A DNA stretch of 64,000 bases from Mangrovihabitans endophyticus (GCF_014646155.1 NZ_BMMX01000016.1:84629-148628), one strand, 5' to 3'; counted from the first letter of the stretch, positions 18,687 through 27,710 are shown. Numbers and translations: made by a program. Notes: generated by a model from the sequence alone, not told the origin.

Positions 18687-20195
18687 TTGAGTTGGCTGGA
18701 CCAGCTCGCGGATCACGTCCAAGAGCTGCGGCAGGCGGGCGACCTGCAGCAGAACGGCCGGTCCGCGGAGGCACTGCCGATGCTGGATCGTGTGCTGGCC
18801 GATACGGCCGACCCGCTCACCCGGGCTTACGCACTCATCCAGCGTTTCGGCGCGCTGATCAATCTTGGCCGTGCCGCCGAGTTCGCCTCCGCCATGACCG
18901 TGGCGGCGAATGCCGTCCGTGAGGTGCCGGATCCCTATCTGCGCGGGCAGATGCACGCCTTCGCCGCCCTCGGCGCGCACCTGCAGGGTCAACTCGACCG
19001 CGGCGTGACGCATCTGGTGCAGGCGTCGCGGGCGCTGGCCGCGGTGCCGCAGGGCGATTCGGAGACCGCGTGGGGCTGGCACGACCTCGCCATGGCGTAC
19101 TCGTACCTGGGCTTTCACGGCCATGCCCTGACCGCCATCGAGCAGGCTCGCCAGGTGGGCGCCGCATCGGCCCTGGCGCCGGAGGTGTTCGCGGCGCCGG
19201 GCATCCGGCTGCGCAACGCCGTGTCGCTGGATCATCAGGGTGACACCGACGGGTGCCTGCGCGTGCTCCGGGACATCGACGCGGAGCTGTCGCGCTACGT
19301 CGCCACCGGCTCGGACACCCGGTTGCGGCCGCACAGCCGGGCGGTGTACGGATACGCGTTGGCGCGGCGGGCGGCGCTCGGCGAGCGGACCGAGTCGAAC
19401 GCCTCCGACTGGCTCTCCGACGGCGGCGACAGCGTGCGCACCCGGGATCTGCGGCACCTCGGCGGGGTGTGCCTGGCCATCGCCGCCAAGCGCCCGGCCG
19501 ACGCGCTCGCCCGGCTGGATGCGGTGCCGGTCTCCCCGGATGTGCTGGGCGCGGCCGAACCGGCCCGGTTGCGCAGCATCTGCCACTCCTCGGCCGGCGA
19601 CCACGAGTCCGCGCACACCGCCGACCGGTACGCGTTCCGGCTGGCCGCGCAGCGCATCGACCGCCTGCGCGACGGCTATCTGGACGGGGTGGCCGCCCGC
19701 TTGGACGCACACGAGTCGCACCAGCGGGACGCGAGCCGCTACGGCGATGAGACGCTCAGCGATCCGCTCACCGGCCTGCCCAACCGACGGCAACTGGAGC
19801 GGTACGTGACGGCCATGCTGGCCCGCGGGGAACGTGCCGCGGTCGGCGTCTGCGACCTGGTCGGGTTCACCGCGGTGAACGCCCGCCACGGCCGGCACTG
19901 CGGCGACCTGGTGTTGCAGCGCATCGCCGGGGTGCTGAGCCGGGTGATGCGGCGCGGCGACTTCGTCGCCCGGTTCGCCGGCGACGAGTTCGTGGTGGTG
20001 CTGCCCGGCGCCGGCCCGACCCAGGCGGCCGAGGTGTCCCGGCGCATCTGCGCCGCCGCGGCGGCGGAGAACTGGCAGTCGCTGGTGCCCGGCACTCCCA
20101 TCGGGGTGGCCGCGGGCTGGTCCGAGGTCGGCGTGAACGGGCGCACCCTGAGCGCTGCCCTGGCCGCCGCGGCGGCCAGCCGCACCCCCGCCTGA
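18687..20195 (+). CDS. TPR-like sensor with diguanylate cyclase (GGDEF) domain
   Basis: 502 residues from a TTG at 18687, seven nt after GGGAGG. Residues 1 to about 350 are all-helical with a TPR-like pattern (repeated Ala/Leu helices such as RAYALIQRFGALINLGRAAE). The GGDEF domain (about 370-500) has SDPLTGLPNRRQLERYV, an AGDEF active-site loop, and a plausible product-inhibition site RRGD five residues before it. It should make c-di-GMP in the cytoplasm. The Gly-to-Ala change in the loop occurs in some active cyclases. It lies between prmC and prfA on the opposite strand. Confidence 0.88.
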   Translation: MSWLDQLADHVQELRQAGDLQQNGRSAEALPMLDRVLADTADPLTRAYALIQRFGALINLGRAAEFASAMTVAANAVREVPDPYLRGQMHAFAALGAHLQGQLDRGVTHLVQASRALAAVPQGDSETAWGWHDLAMAYSYLGFHGHALTAIEQARQVGAASALAPEVFAAPGIRLRNAVSLDHQGDTDGCLRVLRDIDAELSRYVATGSDTRLRPHSRAVYGYALARRAALGERTESNASDWLSDGGDSVRTRDLRHLGGVCLAIAAKRPADALARLDAVPVSPDVLGAAEPARLRSICHSSAGDHESAHTADRYAFRLAAQRIDRLRDGYLDGVAARLDAHESHQRDASRYGDETLSDPLTGLPNRRQLERYVTAMLARGERAAVGVCDLVGFTAVNARHGRHCGDLVLQRIAGVLSRVMRRGDFVARFAGDEFVVVLPGAGPTQAAEVSRRICAAAAAENWQSLVPGTPIGVAAGWSEVGVNGRTLSAALAAAAASRTPA

Positions 20196-20213
20196 CCGGG
20201 CCGGCACGCACCT

Positions 20214-20267
20214 GCCGGGGAACCGGCTGGGCACGCAGCGGCCGGGGAACCGGCTGGGCACGCAGCG
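20214..20267. repeat. 27-bp tandem duplication between convergent genes
   Basis: Two exact copies of a 27-bp unit beginning GCCGGGGAACCGGC (20214-20240, 20241-20267), with a third partial copy after them. It fills the gap between the GGDEF gene and prfA. It may act as a bidirectional transcription stop, but no simple hairpin is seen. Confidence 0.75.
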
Positions 20268-20288
20268 GCCGGGGCGCGCGGGACCGCG

Positions 20289-21377
20289 TCAGGCGCGCCG
20301 CAGCTCCGCGTCGCCGGCCAGCCGGGCTTCCCGGTCCGCCTGAGCCAGCGCGTCCAGCACCGCGTTCATGTCCCCGCCGAGCACCAGGTCCAGGTTGTAG
20401 GCGGTGTAGCCGATGCGGTGGTCGGTGATCCGGTTCTGCGGGAAGTTGTACGTGCGGATCCGCTCCGAGCGGTCCACCGTACGCACCTGGGCCTTGCGCG
20501 CGTCCGCCGCTGCGGCGTCTGCCTGCTCCTGCGCCGCCGCCAGCAGCCGGGCGCGCAGGATGCGCATCGCCTGCTCCCGGTTCTGTAGCTGGCTCTTCTC
20601 GTTCTGGCAGCTCACCACGATGCCGGTGGGCAGGTGGGTGATGCGCACGGCGGAGTCGGTGGTGTTGACCGACTGGCCGCCCGGCCCGGACGAGCGGAAC
20701 ACGTCGACCCGGATGTCGCCCGGGTCGACCTCCACATCGATGTCCTCGGCCTCGGGCAGCACCAGCACGCCCGCCGCCGAGGTGTGGATGCGGCCCTGCG
20801 ACTCGGTGACCGGCACCCGCTGAACGCGGTGCACGCCGCCTTCCCACTTGAGCCGGGACCAGACGCCGTGCCCGCCCTCCGGGATGCCCTTGGTCTTCAC
20901 CGCGAACGAGATGTCCTTGACGCCTCCCAGGTCGGAGTCCTGTGCGTCGATCACTTCGACGATCCAGCCGCGGCTCTCCGCGTACCGGCTGTACATCCGC
21001 AGCAGATCCCCGGCGAACAGGGCGGACTCCTGGCCGCCCTCCCCCGCCTTGATCTCCATGATCACGTCCTTGGCGTCGTGCGGATCCTGCGGGATCAGCA
21101 TCTCGCCGAGTCGCTCTTCCAACGGACGCACGGACGCGGCCACCGATTCCACCTCGGCGGCGAACGACGGATCCTCCGCGGCCAGTTCCTTCGCCGCGGC
21201 CAAGTCCGCGCGGGCCGCCTCCAGTTCGCTGTGCGCGGCGTGCAGCGGCGCCAGCTCGGCGAAGCGGCGCCCGACGCGCCGCGCGAGCGCCTGGTCGGCG
21301 TGCAGGGACGGGTCCTCCATGCGCTTCTCCAGCGCGGCGTACTCGTCCAGCAGGGCAGCCAGCCGGTCATTGCTCAC
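20289..21377 (-). CDS. prfA: Peptide chain release factor 1
   Basis: 362 residues from a GTG at 21377 with a GGGAGA upstream. It recognises UAA/UAG through the PxT-type tripeptide (PVT, 189-191). It triggers peptide release through GGQ (233-235) in SSGPGGQSVNTTDSAVR. The sequence IMEIKAGEGGQESALFAGDL is the expected domain-2 signature. The longer ORF upstream runs through rpmE and was rejected. Confidence 0.97.
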   Translation of the reverse strand: MSNDRLAALLDEYAALEKRMEDPSLHADQALARRVGRRFAELAPLHAAHSELEAARADLAAAKELAAEDPSFAAEVESVAASVRPLEERLGEMLIPQDPHDAKDVIMEIKAGEGGQESALFAGDLLRMYSRYAESRGWIVEVIDAQDSDLGGVKDISFAVKTKGIPEGGHGVWSRLKWEGGVHRVQRVPVTESQGRIHTSAAGVLVLPEAEDIDVEVDPGDIRVDVFRSSGPGGQSVNTTDSAVRITHLPTGIVVSCQNEKSQLQNREQAMRILRARLLAAAQEQADAAAADARKAQVRTVDRSERIRTYNFPQNRITDHRIGYTAYNLDLVLGGDMNAVLDALAQADREARLAGDAELRRA

Positions 21378-21463
21378 AGTTCGTCTCCCGACTCTTGGTC
21401 CCGGCGTACGAAGGTGGTCCCGGCGTACGAAGGTTCGCGGCATAGGAGCTTCCCGGCACGGCA

Positions 21464-21497
21464 ACGGCGCCCGATCCGTATCCGGATCGGGCGCCGT
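21464..21497 (-). terminator. Perfect 15-bp stem-loop after rpmE
   Basis: ACGGCGCCCGATCCG (21464-21478) pairs exactly with 21483-21497 around a TATC loop, just beyond the rpmE stop codon at 21506. It is one of the strongest hairpins in the window and probably ends the rpmE transcript before prfA. Confidence 0.85.
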
Positions 21498-21505
21498 CGG
21501 GGTAG

Positions 21506-21730
21506 CTACTTCTTCTTGCCGGCGTTGACCTTCGCGTACTTCGCCTGGAACTTGGCGACCCGACCGGCGGTGTCCAGCACGCGCTGCTTGCCGGTGTAGA
21601 ACGGGTGGCAGGCGCTGCAGGTCTCGACGCGGATCTCGCCGTTCTTGGCGGTGCTGCGCGTGGTGAACGTGGCACCGCAGGAGCAGACGACCTCGGTGGT
21701 CTTGTACTCCGGGTGGATGTCGGGCTTCAT
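21506..21730 (-). CDS. rpmE: 50S ribosomal protein L31, zinc-binding form
   Basis: 74 residues. Cys16, Cys18, Cys38 and Cys41 (VVCSCGATF, ETCSACHPF) form the Zn-binding set that defines the C+ form, as opposed to the zinc-independent paralogue made under zinc starvation. Basic tail ends NAGKKK. It lies between rho (further right) and prfA, a common actinobacterial arrangement. Confidence 0.97.
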   Translation of the reverse strand: MKPDIHPEYKTTEVVCSCGATFTTRSTAKNGEIRVETCSACHPFYTGKQRVLDTAGRVAKFQAKYAKVNAGKKK

Positions 21731-22008
21731 GAGTCGCTCGGTCCTCTCGATGATCTGGTCGCCGGGTCGCCGTCGGCGCCGCGCCGCGTCCGCCGGGCAG
21801 GGCGGGTGACGGGGCTCGGGCGTGAACCGGAACCTTGCTGGCCGATGGACCAGTCTGCCATGTCAGGACTCCCGAACCGAAATCAGGAGGGCAGGTGCCG
21901 GTCCGGGGTAGGTAACGTGAACGACCCGCCCGGCATTCCCGGTCCGTTCGCGGTGTCCGGCGACGTCGGCGGGGACGGTTGCCGACCATGCCGGAATCCG
22001 GGGGCGCG

Positions 22009-22476
22009 ATGACCAGGCTGCTGATCACGCGGGGTCTGCCCGCAGCGGGCAAGACCACGTTTGCGCGGACGCTGCAGCCCACCGTGACCCGGGTCAACCG
22101 GGACGACCTGCGCCGCATGCTGCACGGCGCCCGGCTCTACACCCCGGATGCCGAGGCCCAGGTCACGCGGGCACAGCGGGCCTGCGTCGAGACGCTGCTG
22201 CGGTCACACACCGACGTGATCGTGGACGACACGAATCTGCCGGACGCCGCGGTGCGGGCCTGGGCCCGGCTGGCCGGCCGGCTGCGCGCCGGATTCGAGG
22301 TGCGCGACTTCACCGGCGTCGGGGTCGAGGAGTGCCTGCGCCGCGACGCGCACCGGCCGGAGGCGGACCGGGTCGGCGAGCGCGGAATCCGCCGCATGCA
22401 CGATCTGTACCTCGCGGGGCGTAGCCTCCCGCTGCCGGTGCCGCCGATCGGGCCGGCGGAGGGAGGACTCGCGTGA
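22009..22476 (+). CDS. P-loop kinase, polynucleotide-kinase-like
   Basis: 155 residues. It has the N-terminal P-loop GLPAAGKTT (about 9-17), then VNRDDLRRML and DVIVDDTNLP, which are features of the T4 polynucleotide kinase / zeta-like kinase group that phosphorylates RNA or DNA 5' ends. A late Arg-rich lid (CLRRDAHRPEADRVGERGIRRM) fits. The ATG at 21988 would add seven residues and cannot be excluded. Its stop overlaps the start of an RNA-ligase-like gene by 4 bp, which suggests joint end-healing and sealing of RNA. There is no phosphatase domain. Confidence 0.85.
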   Translation: MTRLLITRGLPAAGKTTFARTLQPTVTRVNRDDLRRMLHGARLYTPDAEAQVTRAQRACVETLLRSHTDVIVDDTNLPDAAVRAWARLAGRLRAGFEVRDFTGVGVEECLRRDAHRPEADRVGERGIRRMHDLYLAGRSLPLPVPPIGPAEGGLA

Positions 22477-23087
22477 GGCACCCGCGGGCACCGCACCTGC
22501 CCGATTCGCCGGGTGCCGGGCCGGACGCCGCGGTGCAACGGGACCTGTCCTGGCTTGACGGCGAACTGGTGGTCACCGAGAAGCTGGACGGCCATGCCCT
22601 CATCTTCACCAGGGACGCCTTGGTGGTTCCCGACGAGGGCGGCGACCTGCGCCCATGGGATCTGCCGGCGAAGGCGTTGTGGGCGATGACCGCGCATCGG
22701 GTCCCGGACGACTGGCGGGTGTGCGGCGCGTCGATGTGGGCGCGGCACGGCATCGCCTACACCGACCTGCCCGGGGCGTTCATCGTGTTCGACATCTGGG
22801 ACGAGACCGACACCCTGCTGGGCTGGGACGACACCGTCGACTGGGCGCGGCGGCTGGAACTCCCGGTGGTCCCGGTGCTCTATCGCGGCGGCAGCATCTC
22901 CGAGGCGCGTAGGGCCTGGGCTCGCACGCGGGACGGGCGGTGTTCCGAGGGCTTCATCCTGCGGTCCGCGGGCCGGGTGAGCGCCGCCGACTTCGAGCAT
23001 CGCGTGGTGCAGTGGGTGCGCGCCGGTCACGTACCCGCCGGTGACCGGCGGATGCCCGACGACTTCGCGGTCAACGGCTTCGCGTGA
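22473..23087 (+). CDS. RNA ligase-like nucleotidyltransferase
   Basis: 204 residues from a GTG at 22473 (GGAGGGAGG just upstream; GTGA overlap with the kinase). Motif I EKLDG (Lys37) would carry the AMP. IVFDIWDE and EGFILR (Glu159) match motifs IIIa and IV of the T4 Rnl2-like RNA ligase family. Two positions usually essential look changed: CGENMYA reads CGASMWA (Ala86 for Glu), and the motif V segment reads VVQWVRAGHV (Gln180 where Lys is usual). It may therefore be a weakened ligase or an adenylate-binding protein. The 3' end overlaps the convergent nitric oxide synthase gene by 17 bp. Confidence 0.83.
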   Translation: MRHPRAPHLPDSPGAGPDAAVQRDLSWLDGELVVTEKLDGHALIFTRDALVVPDEGGDLRPWDLPAKALWAMTAHRVPDDWRVCGASMWARHGIAYTDLPGAFIVFDIWDETDTLLGWDDTVDWARRLELPVVPVLYRGGSISEARRAWARTRDGRCSEGFILRSAGRVSAADFEHRVVQWVRAGHVPAGDRRMPDDFAVNGFA

Positions 23088-24261
23088 CCGGGCACCCGCT
23101 TGCCGCCCGGCTGCCCTCGCGGGCCAGCGCCGTCGCCTCGTCGTCGAGGTAGAACGCCGGACGCAGGTCCTGCTCGGCGTAGTAACGGTGAAACACCGGC
23201 GTGAGCCCGCCCGAGATCGGCGGCACGATCCAGGTCCAGTCCGCCGGGACCGTACGTCCGGCGCGTTCCTCACTCCGCAGATGACGCAGGAAGCGGTGGG
23301 ATTCGGTGTGATGGTCGGTCATCTTCACGCCGGCCTGTTCGAAGGACCACAGCACCGCACGGTTCAGCTCGACCGCCGCACGGTCGCGCCACAGCGTCGA
23401 CTCCCGGCTGGTGTCCAGGCCCATCCGCTCGGCGACCACCGGCAGCATGTCGTACCGGTCGACGTCGGCGAAGTTGCGGGCGCCCAGCTCGGTGCCCATG
23501 TACCAGCCGTTGAACGGCGCCAGCGGATAGTGCACGCCGCCGATGGTCAGCCGCATGTTGGAGATCGCCGGTACGGCGTGCCAGCGCAGCCCCAGCTCGG
23601 CGAACCACCGGTACTCCGGATGACCCAGCGGCACCTCCAGCACGGCGTGCTCGGGCAGTTCGTAGAGCCGCAGGCCGTCGGACGGGGTCTCCACCGCCAC
23701 CGGCAGCACATCGAACGCGTCGCCCTTGCCCCGCCAGCCGTACCCCTGCATCGCCGCGGTGAACGTCTCCTGCCGCGGGTCGCCGATGACCCGGCCCGCC
23801 GCGTCGCGATACCCGGCGTACCGGATCAGTTGCTCGTTCCACACCCGCGCGAACGGCTGGCCCGGGCGCGCCGCCGGGAACACGCTGACCACCGGCCGGA
23901 TCGCCGCGCCCCGCGCACCGGCGGTTTCCAGATGGCGCACCAGCAGGGCGAAGATCTCATCGGCGGTACGCGCCCGGCGGCGGTCCAGCACGACGAGGCT
24001 GCGCCAGTACAGGCGGCCGATGCATCGGCTGGCGTTACGCCACGCCATCTTCGCCCCGTACGCCAATTCGTCGGTGCTGTGCGTGTAGGTGCCGGTGGCC
24101 GCGATCTGCGCACGGACCACCGCCAAGCGCGGCTCGACCGGCCCCAGACGGGGATTCTCCGCATAACACCGGCGCAGGAAGTCCTCCGCCTCTGCCGGAT
24201 CCGCCGGTGCGCTCGGATCCCATGACGGTGTCGGGCAGTCCCGGTATCCGGGCACGGTCAT
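23071..24261 (-). CDS. Bacterial nitric oxide synthase oxygenase
   Basis: 396 residues, an oxygenase domain only, as in other bacterial NOS; the reductase must be supplied by cellular partners. The haem-thiolate ligand is Cys80 in WRNASRCIGRLYW. Substrate-pocket signatures SNMRLTIGGVHYPLAPFNGW and GTELGARNFAD are present. It oxidises L-Arg to citrulline and NO. The ATG at 24261 follows GGGGAGG at 6 nt; the TTG further upstream was rejected. In actinomycetes NOS serves signalling, stress protection or nitration; the neighbours give no pathway here. Confidence 0.96.
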   Translation of the reverse strand: MTVPGYRDCPTPSWDPSAPADPAEAEDFLRRCYAENPRLGPVEPRLAVVRAQIAATGTYTHSTDELAYGAKMAWRNASRCIGRLYWRSLVVLDRRRARTADEIFALLVRHLETAGARGAAIRPVVSVFPAARPGQPFARVWNEQLIRYAGYRDAAGRVIGDPRQETFTAAMQGYGWRGKGDAFDVLPVAVETPSDGLRLYELPEHAVLEVPLGHPEYRWFAELGLRWHAVPAISNMRLTIGGVHYPLAPFNGWYMGTELGARNFADVDRYDMLPVVAERMGLDTSRESTLWRDRAAVELNRAVLWSFEQAGVKMTDHHTESHRFLRHLRSEERAGRTVPADWTWIVPPISGGLTPVFHRYYAEQDLRPAFYLDDEATALAREGSRAASGCPVTRSR

Positions 24262-24348
24262 CTGGCGCCTCCCCAAGTCAAGCCGAGTTGACTACGGAGG
24301 TTGGCACGTCCGGTGACGGCCGCAGCCGCACAACCGGTGCGATGGAAA

Positions 24349-24383
24349 GGGGCACGGCCCCCCATTCGGGATGACCGCGCCCC
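24349..24383 (-). terminator. Stem-loop after rho
   Basis: On the minus strand GGGGCGCGG pairs with CCGTGCCCC (one G-T wobble) around a 17-nt loop and is followed by TTTCC. It lies about 30 bp beyond the rho stop codon. Confidence 0.6.
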
Positions 24384-24413
24384 TCTCGGTGCTTGCTCGA
24401 ATACTGCGGGCGA

Positions 24414-26468
24414 TTATTCGCCGGGCGTCGACTTCGTGATCTGCATCAGGAACTCGATGTTGGTGCGGCTCTGCTTGAGCCGGTCCAGCAGCAGATCCAG
24501 CGCCGCGTGGGACTCCAGCGAGGCGAGAACCTTGCGGAGTTTGTGGACGACCGCGAGCTCCTCCTTGCCGAGCAGGATCTCCTCCTTGCGGGTGCCGGAG
24601 GCGGACACGTCGACCGCCGGGAACATCCGCTTGTCCGCGATCTTGCGGTCCAGCTTGAGCTCGGCGTTGCCGGTCCCCTTGAACTCCTCGAAGATCACCG
24701 TGTCCATCACCGAGCCGGTCTCCACCAGCGCGGTGGCCAGGATGGTCAGCGAGCCGCCGTTCTCGATGTTGCGCGCCGCGCCCAGGAACCGCTTGGGCGG
24801 GTACAGCGCGGTCGAGTCGATACCGCCGGACATGATGCGGCCGGAGGCCGGCGCGGCCAGGTTGTACGACCGGCCCAGGCGGGTCACCGAGTCGAGCAGC
24901 ACGACGACGTCGTGGCCCAGCTCGACCAGCCGCTTGGCCCGCTCGATGGCCAGCTCGGCGACGGTGGTGTGATCCTGCGGCGGCCGGTCGAACGTCGCCG
25001 CGATCACCTCACCCTTCACCGTGCGCTGCATGTCGGTGACCTCCTCGGGGCGCTCGTCCACGAGCACCACCATGAGGTGGCATTCCGGGTTGTTGCGGGT
25101 GATGGCGTTGGCCAGCGCCTGCAGCACCATCGTCTTACCGGCCTTGGGCGGAGACTGGATCAACGCCCGCTGCCCCTTGCCGATCGGCATGACCAGGTCG
25201 ATCACCCGGGTCGTCAGGATGTGCGGCTCGGTCTCCAGGCGCAGCCGCTCCTGCGGGTACAGCGGCGTGAGCTTGTAGAACTCCGGACGGCGGCGGGCCT
25301 CCTCGGGCTCCATGCCGTTGATGGTGTCCAGGCGGACCAGCGGGTTGTACTTGTCGCGGCGCGACTCCCCGTCCCGGGGGGTGGCCCGCACGGCGCCGGT
25401 CACCGCGTCGCCGCGGCGCAGGCCGTGCTTCTTCACCTGGGACATCGACACGTACACGTCGTTGGGCCCGGACAGATATCCGGTGGTCCGCACGAACGCG
25501 TAGTTGTCCAGCACATCGACGATGCCGGCCACCGGGACCAGCACATCGTCGTCGTTCACGTGCGGGTCGCGGTTGTCACGCTGGCTGTCCGAGTCACGGT
25601 CGCCGCGGCCCCGCCGCCGGTCACGGAAACGGCTGCGGCGACTGCGGCGACCGCCGTCACCGCCGTCGTTGTCGTCGTCCCGGTCACCGCGCTGGTTGCG
25701 GTCGCCCCGGTCCCCCCGGTCGTCCCGCTGGCCACGCTGGTCCCGGTCGTCCCGGTCACCGCGCTGGTTGCGCTGATCCCGGTCGCCGCGGTCGTCCCGC
25801 TGGCCGCGGTCGCCCTGCTGGCCCCGGTCGTCGCGCTGGCCCCGCTCGCCCTGGCCACGGTCGTTCTGGCCCCGCTCGCCCTGGCCCCGATCGTTCTGGC
25901 CACGGTCGTCCCGCTGGCCGCGGTTGTTCTGCTCGCCGCCGCCGGACTGCTGCTCGCCGCCGGACTGCTGATGGCGCTGCCGGTCCCGGCCACCGCGGTC
26001 GGCACGCTCGCCAGCCTCGCTCGGCGCCGAAGTGGCGGACTGCTCGTTCGACGCGGTGTCGGTCGCCTTCGTCGCGGCGCCGCCGGACGATGCCTCCGCC
26101 GCCGGAGCCGAGGTGGCTGGAGCCGGTTGCGCCGACGCGCCCTGATCCGCTCCGGACGGGGCGCCGTCCGCTGCCGCGGACTCCGTCGCTCCGGTCCGGG
26201 CCGACGCACGCGACCGCGAGGACCGTGCCGGCGCCTCGGTGGTGGCTGCGCCCCCGCCGTTCTGCCGCTCGCTGATCGCCGTGATCAGTTCGCCCTTGCG
26301 CATGCGCGCGGTGCCCGAGATGCCAAGAGAGGCGGCCAGGCTCTGCAGCTCCGGCAGCAGCATGGCAGACAGCCCCGTGCCGCCCCGTCGACGCTTCGTG
26401 GCGGTCGCGGTTCCGGCGTCGTCAGCGACGTCAGAAACACCCGACGTCATGTCGGTGGTGTCGCTCAA
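24414..26468 (-). CDS. rho: Transcription termination factor Rho with disordered insert
   Basis: 684 residues from a TTG at 26468 (GGAAGG six nt upstream); E. coli Rho is 419. The RNA-binding N-terminal domain begins at LPELQSLAASLGISGTARMR. An insert of about 250 residues rich in Arg, Gly, Asp, Gln and Asn (RGQNDRGQGERGQ-like repeats, coded at about 25570-26010) splits it from the rest. The primary RNA-binding site (VPVAGIVDVLDNYAFVRTTG) and the motor with Walker A (PPKAGKTMVLQALA) and LLDSVTRLGRSYN follow. Long RG-rich inserts are known in actinobacterial Rho and can change termination efficiency. Confidence 0.97.
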   Translation of the reverse strand: MSDTTDMTSGVSDVADDAGTATATKRRRGGTGLSAMLLPELQSLAASLGISGTARMRKGELITAISERQNGGGAATTEAPARSSRSRASARTGATESAAADGAPSGADQGASAQPAPATSAPAAEASSGGAATKATDTASNEQSATSAPSEAGERADRGGRDRQRHQQSGGEQQSGGGEQNNRGQRDDRGQNDRGQGERGQNDRGQGERGQRDDRGQQGDRGQRDDRGDRDQRNQRGDRDDRDQRGQRDDRGDRGDRNQRGDRDDDNDGGDGGRRSRRSRFRDRRRGRGDRDSDSQRDNRDPHVNDDDVLVPVAGIVDVLDNYAFVRTTGYLSGPNDVYVSMSQVKKHGLRRGDAVTGAVRATPRDGESRRDKYNPLVRLDTINGMEPEEARRRPEFYKLTPLYPQERLRLETEPHILTTRVIDLVMPIGKGQRALIQSPPKAGKTMVLQALANAITRNNPECHLMVVLVDERPEEVTDMQRTVKGEVIAATFDRPPQDHTTVAELAIERAKRLVELGHDVVVLLDSVTRLGRSYNLAAPASGRIMSGGIDSTALYPPKRFLGAARNIENGGSLTILATALVETGSVMDTVIFEEFKGTGNAELKLDRKIADKRMFPAVDVSASGTRKEEILLGKEELAVVHKLRKVLASLESHAALDLLLDRLKQSRTNIEFLMQITKSTPGE

Positions 26469-26756
26469 TGGATTCCTTCCGTCGAAAAAAACCAAGTTCA
26501 CCCGGGTCTGCAATCTGGTGGCCGGGTGCCCTCGGAGCCCGCTCCGCAGAGCGTCACGGGACTTGCGGCACGGCAGCTCGACGGTTTCCCGCCCGTCTGG
26601 CGTTGACGGAAAGGTTCGGCGAGTGCAGCGATGCTTGTCTGCTGCTCGGCTCGTGCCTGGTGAGAATGAGACCGGCGGACAGGCTCAAGGCCTCAGGGGT
26701 GCGCGCCGAACCGCAGAGATCGCTTGCTTCGCGGCTGTGCCAGGGCCCGAGCGTAA
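26469..26756. other. rho leader / thrB-rho intergenic region
   Basis: Between the thrB stop and the rho start (288 bp) I see no gene. It must hold the rho leader and probably its promoter, since rho leaders are often long and autoregulated. No convincing riboswitch or -10/-35 pair could be assigned. Confidence 0.4.
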
Positions 26757-27701
26757 TCAACTCTGGCGACCTGCGGCAACAGTACCCCGCTCGGCGTGTT
26801 CCACCATACTCCCTTGGACAAGGGCTCCGGTGCTATCCACGCCCAACATTTCGGCGCGCCACTCTGTTCCCGGGTGAAAATCGCCGGGCACCTCGGTGAA
26901 TGCCAGCACACTAGGCCCCGCGCCGCTGACCACGGCCGGGACACCGATCGAACGCAACGCCGAGACCAGCGAGGCGGTGCCGGGCATCGCCTCGGCCCGA
27001 TATCCCTGGTGCAGCCGGTCCGCGGTGGCCGGCATCAGCAGATCTGGATCCCGGGTGAGCGCGTGCACCAGCAGGGCCGCGCGACCGGCGTTGAACGCAG
27101 CGTCACCGTGCGGCACGTCGGACGGCAACGCCGCGCGGGCGGTCGCCGTGTAGCCACGCTCCGCGGGCACGAAGACCGTCGGTCGTACGCGCTCGTGGGT
27201 GCTCATCCGCACCGCACGCGCGCCGGAGCCCTCCACCCAGGCGATGGTGAACCCGCCGAGCAGGCACGGCGCGACGTTGTCCGGGTGTCCCTCCAGGCGT
27301 GCCGCGACCCGCAGTGCGCCCGCGTCGTCCAGTCGCTGGAAGCCGTCGACGACCAGGGCCCGCGCCAACTGCACGCCGCCCACGATGGCCGCCGAGCTGG
27401 ACCCCAGTCCGCGGGCCTGCGCAATGGTGTTGGCGCACTCCACCGCCAGCCCCGGCGGCCGCGCACCGAGCTCGTCGAAGGTCGCCAGCATGGCCTGGAC
27501 GACCAGATGCTCGGCGTCCGCCGGCAACTCTCCGGCGCCCTCGCCGGTGACCGCAACGCGGTGCCCGCCCGCGGTGATCCGCGCGGTCAGCTCGTCGTAC
27601 CGGGCCAGTGCCAGGCCCAGCGCGTCGAAACCGGGACCGAGGTTGGCGCTGGTCGCCGGGGTGCGCACGTGCACCGGCTCGGAGACGAAGGTCAGGCCCA
27701 T
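26757..27701 (-). CDS. thrB: Homoserine kinase
   Basis: 314 residues, a GHMP kinase that phosphorylates homoserine for threonine synthesis. Signatures: TPATSANLGPGFDALGLAL at the N-terminus, the ATP loop ARGLGSSSAA, and SGAGPSVLAF near the C-terminus. thrB normally follows thrC; here about 5 kb (MFS, RND pump, marR remnant) separates them. An MFS gene ends 9 bp upstream, so thrB is probably now read from that promoter. Confidence 0.96.
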   Translation of the reverse strand: MGLTFVSEPVHVRTPATSANLGPGFDALGLALARYDELTARITAGGHRVAVTGEGAGELPADAEHLVVQAMLATFDELGARPPGLAVECANTIAQARGLGSSSAAIVGGVQLARALVVDGFQRLDDAGALRVAARLEGHPDNVAPCLLGGFTIAWVEGSGARAVRMSTHERVRPTVFVPAERGYTATARAALPSDVPHGDAAFNAGRAALLVHALTRDPDLLMPATADRLHQGYRAEAMPGTASLVSALRSIGVPAVVSGAGPSVLAFTEVPGDFHPGTEWRAEMLGVDSTGALVQGSMVEHAERGTVAAGRQS

Positions 27702-27710
27702 CCGGTCATG

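Noticed and set aside
24393..26606. Long plus-strand ORF antisense to rho
   Set aside because: GC-rich shadow of rho; repetitive Val/Ala-rich text comes from the RG-rich repeats read backwards.
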